Part shown: positions 55,105 through 64,000 of the stretch, in pieces
How positions within the stretch are numbered: the stretch's first letter is position 1
Layout: each line of letters begins with the position of its first letter
Assembly (NCBI RefSeq): GCF_027579695.1
Contig: NC_083571.1
Location: 89,501,888 to 89,565,887, forward strand
Direction of reading: 5' to 3'
Length of the DNA stretch: 64,000 bases
Origin: Neoarius graeffei
Lineage: Eukaryota > Chordata > Actinopteri > Siluriformes > Ariidae
Made by a program: the position numbers and the translations under genes
Notes under the pieces: model-generated
The model's database searches: none
Told to the model about the DNA's origin: nothing
The model's input: the letters and a program-made list of their open reading frames with translations, nothing else

Positions 55105-56286
55105 TAAGTGCAGAATTTGAAACCACTTATCTCACCATTTTTGCTCAACAGAATCAGTTTATCTGCAGACCCTCATTCTAACCGCTTTTATTTCAGGCTG
55201 ATCAGGAGAGGTGGGAAACTAAAACGCACACTACACTTGAAATAGTTTTGACTTTGTGCCCAATCCACGCATACCACACAATGAGGAGGAGACAGAGGGA
55301 TAGAAAAGGGCCCTAATCAAGTCGGTGACGTGAGCCACTACAGTTACCTGAGCTCAGAAATGGGGCTGTGTGAGAGAATGTGTAAACAGAGAGTGTGCTA
55401 AGGTCTTTGCTCTAGAGTTACCAGCCAGCACACATCAGTGCTTGAACAGCAGAAAACCAGAGTGTAAAACCATATTATTAAACAACTCATTTACATCACT
55501 ATTAAATAATTTGTGCCTTATATGGCAACTATATGTGGTTTATAAAGAACAAAACTCCTTAAAAGCTCTTTGTTATTTAGTAATAAATATATCAAACTTT
55601 TGTATCACTAAAAACAACATAATAACAGTGTGAATATACCATGTTGTGCAATACTTCCTCTCTCACTCTCACTGTGTCATATACGCACATGAATCAACGT
55701 AGTAATAGCCATGGGCCATTCTGTGCTTGGGTGTAACTAGGTGTGTCTGAAACCTATCTACACACACCCAAACCTTCATGTCAGTGTCATTTGGTGTCCC
55801 TGATTCGTTTAATGCATTATAATGTGCTTAACAAAATAATTTTCGTGTGATAATAAAGTACACATCATACAATAGGTTTAATAAGTAATCGTCAGTATTA
55901 TGTTCTAGTATTTAGTAGGTAAATGCAAAGGAGAAATAAGAAAACAGAAAATTCATCCATATAGCAAATTGTGGATAGTAATTTAATTCATCCTGATGAG
56001 CAGGATATAACTTTTTAATTTTTATGACGTTTTAATTTTGTGTTTGTCAATGCTACTTTAGAGGTCCTTATCCTTTATACACTTTAATCAGGCAGGGAAG
56101 AGCTCTGGACAGGGGTGTGTTACTCACAGCGACATAACAAATTCCACAGCTTTGCTGTCAGGCCCCATTCCATCACACCAACTGAACATGAAACTGTATC
56201 AAATTCCCACCATATTTTGACACCCTCTGCTCTGGCAAACAGGGATATGTGATACTTATATTCATAAAATGTTTGTTTTAGCAAGC
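55105..56286. other. Unassigned intergenic sequence
   Basis: No gene or repeat recognised. AT content rises to the right. Confidence 0.45.
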
Positions 56287-56512
56287 ATCACTTACATTAC
56301 ATTACAGGCACTTAGCAGACGCTCTTACCCAGAGTGACGTATAACAAGCACAGACACGTACCCAGCAACTGGGGAACAGTTGGAGGTTAGACACCTTGCT
56401 CAAGAGGACTTCAGCCATGGATTTTCCTGCCTGTCCAGGGAATTGAACCAGCAACCCTTTGGGCCCCAAGGCTGCTTCTCCAACCTTTAGGCCATGGCTG
56501 CCTCATCTACAC
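56287..56512 (-). mobile_element. tRNA-derived SINE of a second family
   Basis: On the minus strand: head GGCAGCCATGGCCTAAAGG (A-box-like), GGTTCAATTCC (B box), body ACGTCACTCTGGGTAAGAGC, tail of TAATG units. This is a common teleost SINE layout, distinct from the DANA/Mermaid-like family. Confidence 0.65.
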
Positions 56513-56972
56513 TGCCTTATTTTATCTGGAACTTTAATTTAAGCACTGACGATCCTTCTTGTCCTGGAATGGAAGGGGAAGATGAAAATACCGAGGAAAC
56601 TGCTAATATCAGTAAATGAACACTGTCAAAAGTGCATACAAAATGTTAAGTTAATTAAATGGTTAAGAAAATGGCTTATTTTGGTGATGATAATGATGCT
56701 GATGATGACTCTTTGTCTAAGAATGTGCAAGGACAGTTCTCATCACATGCAAATTGAGATCTGCTATGAATTACTCATATCATAAAATCTGGACACTCCC
56801 AGCTTGTTTTTTCCCCCACCCCACTATGACTTTTCCCCAAAAAACAGCTTCAATCCTTTCACTGATCTTGATAAGATATTTCTTTGACTGGCTGAAATGC
56901 CTGCCCAGGCAAAACAGAACCAGAAACATACAGGCCCACAGCTTCAAACCACTTGGAAAAAAAAAAAAGGCC
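56513..56972. other. Unassigned spacer
   Basis: No recognised feature. Open frames here are short. Confidence 0.45.
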
Positions 56973-57432
56973 AAAAGTATGTGGACACCTGACTATCACA
57001 CCCATATGTGTTTATTGTACATCCTATTCAAGATGTAGTTTCCCCCTTGCTGTTATAATAACCTCCAATTTTCTGGGAAGGCCTTCCATTAAATTTTGGA
57101 TTTTCAGGCACTAAACAGGAGTCTTCAGTCTTATCCACAATGGGCCAGTGTGGCAGCAGGCTTCCATTCCAACCAAGCAGGAATCACACCTGATTTCACT
57201 TGTTTAATCAGTTAAATTTAGTCTATAGTGTGCGTCCAGTTTGGTGGTAATGAACACCTGCAGTCACACCAGTCTTTTGTGGATGAAGTTGAAGATCCCT
57301 GCAACAGAGCATTAGTGAGGTCAGGTACTGATGATGGATGAGGAGGCCTGATATACAGTATAGTCGGCATTCCAATTTATCTCAAAATGGTTTGGGCCTC
57401 TTAGTTCCAGTGAATGGAAATTGTAATTATGA

Positions 57433-58645
57433 TACACCTATCTGTCATCTACAGAAGTTCTCTGATGATTCTGCTATTGTGGGCTATACAGTATCTCAGA
57501 TGGCAATGATAGTGAGTACAGAGAACTGACAAGGAACTTTGTGGACTGGTGCCAACGGAACTCCCTCCAGATCAATACAAGTAAAACCAAGGAACCAGTG
57601 ATGGATTTCCGCAGGACAAGGTTCTCTTCACCTACCCCAGTGAACATTCAGGGAAAGGACATTGAGATCGTTAGGAGCTACAAGTACCTGGGTGTTCAGC
57701 TGAACAATAAACTGGACTGGACTGATCACACACATGCCCTATACAAGAAAGGCCAGAGCAGACTCAACCTGCTGAAGAGACTCAGGGCCTTTGGAGTACA
57801 GGGTCCACTTCTGAACTCTTTTTATGACTCTTATGACTCTGTGGTGGCATCAGCCATATTCTATGGAGTTGTCTGTTGGGGAAGTAGTATCACAACAGCA
57901 GACAGGAAAAAAATTAAGCTGATTAGGAAGGCAGGATCTGTCCTGGGCTGTGCACTGGACTCAGTGGATGTAGTGGGGGAAAGGAGGATGTTGGCCAAGA
58001 TGTCATCCTTAATGGCAAGCACCTCCCATCCACTGCAGGAGACAGTAGCAGCACTGGGCAGCTCCTTCAGTGACCGGCTCCTCCATCTGCGGTGTGTTAA
58101 GGAGAGATATAGCAGCTCTTTCCTCTCTACTGCTGTGAGACTGTACAACCAGCACCTCACCAAGCACAGCACCAGACACTCCTCACAATAATGAACGATA
58201 CTGGCCAGATCACTTCTACATCCATGGAGACCCCTCTGAATGTATACTGTGTTCATTGACTATCAGCATCAGTACTTTATAACAAACTGCTAGCTACACA
58301 CTGTTAAAATGGCTCCTGTGCAATATACCTACTGACTTGTGCAATACTACCCGTGTAATACTGGTAATACTACCTGTGCAATACTTACATGTGCAATACC
58401 ACCTGTTTAATACACTTATGTTAACTGCATATCTGCAAACCTGTTAATTTATGCAAATTTGTTAATTTTATCTTTAAATTTGTAGTTTATTTCTTTTTAT
58501 ATATACCTTTTTTGTGTAAGTACTTTTTGCACTACTTCACTACCTTATCTTTTTTCTTTCTCTATTTTGCTGCTCTTTTGCTGCTGTAACAATGTAAATT
58601 TCCCCTTGTGGGATAATAAAAGGTTATCTTATCTTGTCTTATCTC
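57433..58645 (+). mobile_element. 5'-truncated CR1/L2-group LINE
   Basis: It begins within reverse transcriptase: FSDDSAIVG near 57460 corresponds to the catalytic YxDD box, with S-D-D retained. It runs through the C-terminal domain to a stop at 58191. About 400 bp of 3'UTR follow, ending TTCCCCTTGTGGGATAATAA and a (TATCT)n-like tail. Inserted in the Tc1-like element. Confidence 0.8.
57541..58191 (+). pseudogene. LINE reverse transcriptase C-terminal part
   Basis: 216 codons: DWCQRNSLQINTSKTKEPVM, YKYLGVQLNNKLDW, SAIFYGVVCWGSSI, RKAGSVLGCALDSV, SFSDRLLHLRCVKERY. These are the thumb and C-terminal signatures of the CR1/L2 group in fish. The 5' end of the protein and the endonuclease are missing, and a frame change separates it from the catalytic-box segment just upstream. 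Confidence 0.8.
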
Positions 58646-58840
58646 TACAGCAACAAAGCCTGAATCCAGATACTCAGTGTGCACTAATGTTAAGACCTTA
58701 CTACCTAAACTTTACTGTAATATGCTCTATGGGTATGCAAGCAAAGACACAATTTGGATATACTCTGCCACCATCTTACCTGTCCTTTAACCTGGATGTT
58801 TAGAGATGATGTGTACCCATGTATGCTGTGAAAACATATC

Positions 58841-59216
58841 CATCCATCCATCCATCCATCCATCCATCCATCCATCATCTGTAACAGCTTATCCAATGCA
58901 AGTTCACGGGCAAACTGGAGCCTATTTCTGCTGACTATGGGTGAGAAGCTGGGTACACCCTGGACAAGTCACCAGGTCATCGCAGGGCTGACACATAGCA
59001 ACAAACAACCATTCACACCTACGGTCAATTTAGAGCCACCAATTAGCCTAACCTGCATGTCTTTGGATGGTGGGAGAAACCAGAGTAAACCTACACAGAC
59101 ACGGGGAGAACATGCAAACCCCACACAGAAAGGCCCCCGTCAGCCCCTGGGCTCAAACCCAGAACCTTCTTGCTGTGAGGCGACAGTACTAACCACTACA
59201 CCACCATGCCACCCCC
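58841..59216 (-). mobile_element. tRNA-headed SINE, older copy with (ATCC)n tail
   Basis: Starts with a (CATC)n run (58841-58876), equivalent to a GGATGG tail on the minus strand. Body GTACACCCTGGACAAGTCACC, head GTGGTGTAGTGGTTAGTACT on the minus strand. More diverged than the copy at 41511. Confidence 0.85.
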
Positions 59217-59239
59217 TGTGAAAATGTAGAAAATGTATA

Positions 59240-59445
59240 AAAAAAATCTCACAGTCCAAAGACATGCATTAGATCAACTAGCTACTCTTAAATTGCCCAT
59301 AGGTGTGAATGGATTATTGTGTCTCTGTGTTAGCCCTGTGATAGATTGGCGCCCTGCCCATGGTGTACCCTGCTGCCTCTTGCCTGAAGTCAGCTGGCAT
59401 TAACTCCAGCTTCTCCAATAAGCAGTATACATAATGGATGGATGA
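59240..59445 (+). repeat. Partial SINE copy lacking the tRNA head
   Basis: Starts in the body (CACAGTCCAAAGACATGCAT) and ends with TAATGGATGGATGAATG. Related text such as GATTGGCGCCCTGCCCATGG marks a diverged subfamily. Confidence 0.65.
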
Positions 59446-59603
59446 ATGCAGTAGATCGTCTGGGTACTGTTTGACTACTATTAAATGCCTGCTGAGTATT
59501 TGGACATCCTACTGATTATGACATGCTGCTTTTTGCATACTGAATAGTAGGCTATTCAGCCAAAGTCATTCTATACAATGACTGTGTGTTTCAACTTTGT
59601 GAC

Positions 59604-59960
59604 ACGGTGGTGTAGTGGTTAGCACTGTTGCCTCACAGCAACAAGATCCTTGGTTCGAGCCCAGTGACTGGCGAGGGCCTTTCTGTGTGGAGTTTGCATG
59701 TTCTCCCCGTGTCTGCATGGATTTCCTCCGGGTGCTCCGGTTTCCCCCACAGTCCAAAGACATGCAGGTTAGGTTAACTGGTGACTCTAAATTGACCGTA
59801 GGTGTGAATATGAGTGTGAATGGTTGTTTGTCTCTGTGTCAGCCCTGTGATAACCTAGTGACTTGTCCAGGGTGTACCTCGCCCATAGTCAGCTGGGATA
59901 GGCTTCAACTTGTCTGCAACCCTGTAGAACAGGATAATGGATGGATGGATGGATGGATGG
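59604..59960 (+). mobile_element. tRNA-headed SINE with 11-bp target duplication
   Basis: The direct repeat AACTTTGTGAC at 59593-59603 and 59961-59971 flanks it, within the Tc1-like element. Tail (GGAT)n. Confidence 0.9.
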
Positions 59961-59976
59961 AACTTTGTGACAACAG

Positions 59977-61140
59977 TTTAGAATCAATTTTGTGCCAAAA
60001 TGTTCATACAATACTTTTGAAATATCAAACAAAAACAATAAATCAAAATTTAAAAAGTCAAATTTTTTTCGACTGGCAAACAAATTATTCGTGTAATCGT
60101 GCAAAATATCAGTCTATTACTCTTCAGAAACCTTTTATTTTTGTTCCGCATCTTTCTCAGTTTTGTTTGACGTAATTTATTTTGGTTGCGATTCCAGCTT
60201 TCTCGTTTGCGCTCCTTGACTTTTTGCTTGCAGTTTTGGCACAAATTTCACGTGTGGGTGGGCTGTCCAGGAATGCATTCCCATTGGCTAACTTGTGTTT
60301 GACTGACAGCTACGCTCAGCGATTCCCCCGGAGGCTGTTGCGGCCATTTCCTACTCGGATTCTGGCGGACTGTTTGACGAGTGACCGATCCATTGATGGT
60401 AAACAAGGATCGAGTGGACTTCAGTGGCGACTATGATATTGAATTAATTCAACAAAGTGTAAGTACGGGACAAATGTGTTGTATGTGTTGCAGTAGTGCA
60501 CATTATGCAGGTGTGTTTAACGTTAGCAAGACAGCTATTATATTGGGTAGTGGAGCTAAGTCTAACATTTGACTTGCCACGAAACACCTGCATAATGTGT
60601 ACTACTGCAACACATACAACACATTTGTCCCGTACTTACACTTTGTTGAATTAATTCAATATCATAGTCGCCACTGAAGTCCACTCGATCCTTGTTTACC
60701 GTCAATGGATCGGTCACTTGTCAAACAGTCCGCCAGAATCCGAGTAAGAAATGGCCGCAACAGCCTCCGGGGGAATCGCTGAGCGTAGCTGTCAGTCAAA
60801 CACAAGTTAGCCAATGGGAATGCATTCCTGGACAGCCCACCCACACGTGAAATTTGTGCCAAAACTGCAAGCAAAAAGTCAGGGAGCGCAAACGAGAAAG
60901 CTGGAATCGCAACCAAAATAAATTACGTCAAACAAAACTGAGAAAGACGCGGAACAAAAATAAAAGGTTTCTGAAGAGTAATAGACTGATATTTTGCACG
61001 ATTACACGAATAATTTGTTTGCCAGTCTAAAAAAATTTGACTTTTAAAAAAAAAAAAATTTTTTAATTTTGATTTATCGTTTTTGTTTGATATTTCAAAA
61101 GTATTGTATGAACATTTTGGCACAAAATTGTTTCCATAAG
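59977..61140. mobile_element. 1.16-kb snapback element (long near-perfect inverted repeat)
   Basis: The left arm, about 59985-60514, and the right arm, about 60584-61130, are inverse copies with few differences around a 69-bp spacer. It interrupts the Tc1-like text between CAACAGTTT and TTTGGGG. The outer ends read AATCAATTTTGTGCC and, inverted, AACAATTTTGTGCC. The arms contain a CpG-rich part and an exon-like open stretch described separately. Superfamily not recognised. Confidence 0.85.
60396..60458 (+). other. Exon-like start within the snapback arm
   Basis: ATG followed by 21 codons (MVNKDRVDFSGDYDIELIQQ and Ser) ends at a consensus donor (AAAGT then GTAAGT) in phase 0. The mirrored stretch in the right arm keeps the donor but reads ACG in place of ATG. 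It may be the first exon of the parent transposon's gene. The product is unknown. Confidence 0.35.
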
Positions 61141-61202
61141 TTTGGGGAAGAAGCACATATGGGTGTGACGGTTAGGTGTACACAAACTTTTGGCCATATA
61201 CC

Positions 61203-61457
61203 CTAATGTACAAGACCGATATTTTGAAAGTGCACAGCCATCACGTGTGTATTTTGTGTGCAAAATGAACCCAGTACATGCGAGTCTACTTCATTACGGA
61301 TGACCTAAGGTCACACCCATGCACAAACAATAGAGAAGCGTACAGGCTGGCGGCCACGCCCACTCGACGCCCCACCGCCCAGAGAACAGGAGAGGACATT
61401 TTACCTCGTCTCCTTGCGCCATTCTTTCTGGTCTACAGAAACTACTCGGAGTTCAGC
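61203..61457 (+). promoter_or_regulatory. Possible 5'UTR/promoter region of the divergent gene
   Basis: Just before the candidate exon the sequence becomes GC-rich with several CpGs (about 61340-61430, for example GGCCACGCCCACTCGACGCC), in contrast to its AT-rich surroundings. No TATA box stands out. The CCACGCCCAC text could be an Sp/KLF-type site. Confidence 0.3.
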
Positions 61458-61499
61458 ATGTTCCAGTACGGCGGTTTCTGTCATTTCCTGTTCCTTTTG
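61458..61499 (+). CDS. Candidate signal-peptide exon of a divergent gene
   Basis: ATG (A at -3) opens MFQYGGFCHFLFLL, a typical hydrophobic signal-peptide start, and ends at a consensus donor (TTG then GTAAGT) in phase 0. The size and layout match first exons of desmosomal cadherins. In vertebrates the DSG and DSC clusters are transcribed away from each other, so a desmocollin-like gene continuing beyond 64000 is plausible. No further exon is visible in the remaining 2.5 kb. Confidence 0.4.
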
Positions 61500-62579
61500 G
61501 TAAGTTTACGTCAGAAAAGTATGTTTATTTATTTATTTATTTTTTTTTGCTACTGTTAGTTGTGGAACTTTGTAAAGTTAGCCATGTCTCAGAGAAAACC
61601 AACATTTCATGCTTAAATATGTATTTATGTGTTACACACACGCACGCCAAAGCTGGCTGAGGAATGTATCAAAATGTATAAAATCCCCACTAAGCTGGTT
61701 TAACACTTGTAACATTGAATTACCTTTTAAATTTTGCTGAATGATCTTTTAGATCTTTATCTGTGTACTCTCCTGTTAAATCCGTCCATATATGTTATGT
61801 GTTATCCCATTACATGCTGCTTTACCTCCAAAACCTTATCTGGTTGCTCCCTCTTGGGTTTAATAAGTAACTTAACATAATAAACCTCGTGTTTTCTAGC
61901 ATAGAATGAAATATACCTCACAGCAACAACTTAATTTTCTTTAACAGGCATAACAAAATGAATAGGGTTATTGTCAATGAAGCAAAGTTGATGGGATATT
62001 GAAACACAGGCACATACAGTATTGGCACTATTAAATGTGTTTTGGTCGGTTATTTGGCTTTACAACTGGCAGGAGTATTGTAAACATGACTGGTTCATTC
62101 ACAAATGAAAACGGATCAAGTTGGACGGTTGTGTTGGGAAACATCCTGTTTTCCAGTAAACTGAAAACAAAACTTTGAAACACAAAAGTTCTGCATATAT
62201 TAAGCATGATGTTCCAGATTGTATCTGGTTAGGCGTAATCTCAAAGGAAGTGGGCTCTACTGGTTTTTGATAGAGATGTACTGATACTGAGAATTGGTTA
62301 TTAGGGTTGATGGGAACCAACACGGGCAGATTTTATAGACAAGTGTTTCCATGACCCGGATTACACAAATGAACACAGGACATAATGTCTCTTAAATTTG
62401 AGGTTAAGAGAGAGTTGGTTTGGTTACCAAGGTGTCAGTATTGGACTAGTATAAGGTATTGGATGATTTACAGAGCTGCAATAGTGGCATTGCTTTGAAA
62501 AATAAAATTAGTTGCGATCAGTGTATCAATTGTTTTTAATGAAGGAAAAATTGAGTGCTGGTATAATGATCCAGAAGAT
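61500..62579. other. Probable intron sequence, unassigned
   Basis: AT-rich with no exon-like segment or recognised repeat. Confidence 0.4.
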
Positions 62580-62708
62580 CTCATCTCATTATCTCTAGCC
62601 GCTTTATCCTGTTCTACAGGGTCGCAGGCAAGCTGGAGCCTATCCCAGCTGACTACGGGCGAAAGGCGGGGTACACCCTGGACAAGTCGCCAGGTCATCA
62701 CAGGGCGA
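62580..62708 (-). mobile_element. Truncated SINE with 12-bp target duplication
   Basis: Only the tail-side third of the common SINE is present. It is flanked by GATCCAGAAGAT at 62568-62579 and 62709-62720, so the truncation arose at insertion and not by later deletion. Confidence 0.92.
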
Positions 62709-63684
62709 TCCAGAAGATATTTAAGCAGTATCACAGTAGCAAAAGAATGCTCAATATTCGCACACCTCTGATATTGATCTATACAACAGTTCTCTAAAGA
62801 AGATATTAATGCGAAGCAACAGATGTGTCAGACACAGTATGGCCAGCTATTTTATTTATTTTTGCTCAGTCTGTTAAAATGGTTCCCGAAAAAGCCACAG
62901 CTGGACTGAGCATTGTTTTCTGTTGTGCAACATACAGGCCGACAGCTCATAGTCAGTGTGGTAACAGTTTCAGTGTAACAAACTGTTGCTTGTATTAGAA
63001 TTTTATGTAGTGAACACAGACAAGTGGAGTGATACAAACAGTGAAATGTCCCAGTGCTGTTATATTAAATATCAGCACTCTGGGAACACCAGAGTATATA
63101 AATCATAAGTTGTCTGTCAAGCACACTAACACCGTGGACAAGTAGTGCTTATTGAATACAGTCCAGACATGGCATTCACAGACAGTACCAAGTAAAATTT
63201 ACTAATTTTAGTGTCACAGTATCACGTTGGTATCACTTTATTTGCCTTTTTTGTTAAGCTTCGACAGATTTGTGACTATAGTACAGCCAAGTAGATAAAT
63301 GGCCCATCACTAATTAGTCAGTGTGGTAGCTTAGCATGTAGTCAGACACCTGTTGTTCTTTAAGCAGTCAAAATGTCTGTATGTCATATTAGACATTCAG
63401 TGTTCCTCCATAAATATATTTGGATGTTTTTAAACAAGCTTAGTGTTCGATATTAACAGAAGTAGAACAAGCAATATACAACAACAGATTAGACATGTAA
63501 CTAAAGGTCTCGTATGATACTTGATGACACATTTCTTTCCTGAAGATGTTTTCACCATATCTAGCGTGATTTCAGTGATACTGTTATTTGGGCTGTTTCC
63601 CAATCATGGTTGTCTTTTTGGATAACACCAACTAATTCCTGCAACAAACAAAAATAGTGTGTGTGTATATAATATAGCTAGCTA
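62709..63684. other. Unassigned sequence
   Basis: AT-rich, without recognisable gene, RNA or repeat. Confidence 0.45.
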
Positions 63685-64000
63685 GTATGCCACTCCTGGA
63701 GCCAAAATTCAATTAGCTCAGCTTTGTTTGATGGCTTGTGACCATCTATCTTCCCCTTGATGACATTCCAGAGGTTTTCAATGGGGTTCAGGTCTGGAGA
63801 TTGGTTTGGCCATGACAGGGTCTTGATGTTGTGGTCCTACATCCACACCTTGATTGACCTGGTGGTGTGGCATGGAGTATTGTCCTGCTGGAAAACCCAA
63901 TCCTCAGAGTTGGGGAACATTTGCCAGACCAGAAGGAAGCAAGTTTTCTTCCAGGGTAACCTTGTACATGGCTTGATTCATGTGTGATTCACAATCAATC
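63685..64000 (-). mobile_element. Fourth Tc1-like family, C-terminal part running off the window
   Basis: The minus strand reads a Tc1 transposase C-terminus: SPDLNPIENLWNVIKGKI with the catalytic glutamate, then DGHKPSNKAELIEFW. It includes the upstream region around the second aspartate and continues past 64000. The reading frame is interrupted (for example near 63838), so it is probably dead. Confidence 0.75.

Larger units (their letters stand above)
56973..61202. mobile_element. Tc1-like non-autonomous transposon, broken up by later insertions
   Basis: The left end has GGCCAAAAGTATGTGGACAC (56973) and runs to about 57432. Internal family text reappears at 59562-59603 (CATTCTATACAATGACTGTG) and 59961-59976. 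The right end (61141-61202) reads GGGGAAGAAGCACATATGGG and finishes TACACAAACTTTTGGCCATA, the inverse of the left end. The order and orientation agree with a well-known teleost element of this terminus. A LINE, SINE copies and a snapback element separate the pieces. Confidence 0.7.

Overview
The window looks like nuclear DNA of a ray-finned fish. The evidence is a multi-exon vertebrate gene with GT-AG introns, several Tc1-type transposon families, an abundant tRNA-headed SINE of the teleost DANA/Mermaid type, LINE tails of the CR1/L2 type, and LTR elements of the Ty3/gypsy and BEL/Pao groups. The species cannot be fixed from sequence alone.

The one clear host gene is a desmoglein-2-like desmosomal cadherin on the minus strand. 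Thirteen exons lie between 36261 and 18830. They join in consistent phase to exactly 1,100 codons: a propeptide ending in a RHRR cleavage site, mature start EWIVPP, cadherin repeats with Ca-binding motifs, a transmembrane helix, a plakoglobin-binding region (SIGCC) and a long desmoglein-type tail. A candidate signal-peptide exon lies 8.3 kb upstream (44649-44604). On the plus strand at 61458-61499 another short signal-peptide-like exon with a GTAAGT donor may start a divergently transcribed neighbour. This would fit the outward DSG/DSC arrangement known in vertebrates.

Layout: 1-1363 is largely unassigned. 1364-5939 is a Tc1 copy split by a hAT-type element that itself carries a second Tc1 copy of the same family. 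6943-9520 is a broken Gmr1-like gypsy element. 9521-15792 is a broken BEL/Pao element carrying a SINE and a DNA element with two convergent exons. 15793-17756 holds two further Tc1 families. 18830-44649 is the desmoglein gene, whose introns hold a Tc1 element with duplicated inverted arms, a gypsy chromovirus with both LTRs and a 5-bp target duplication (24616-29925), several MITE families and SINEs. 44650-61457 is intergenic: MITEs, a tandem segmental duplication with five SINEs, a full-length U1 snRNA copy fused to a LINE-like tail, a tRNA-derived SINE, and a Tc1-like remnant broken up by a LINE, SINEs and a 1.16-kb snapback element. 61458-64000 holds the candidate exon, its intron, a truncated SINE and a Tc1 fragment at the edge.

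Nothing resembles a bacterial operon, a CRISPR array or a functional tRNA or rRNA gene. The most unusual items are the U1-headed retrosequence, the long palindrome with exon-like ends, the glycine-rich insert in the desmoglein ectodomain, and the DNA element with convergent exons inside the BEL fossil.
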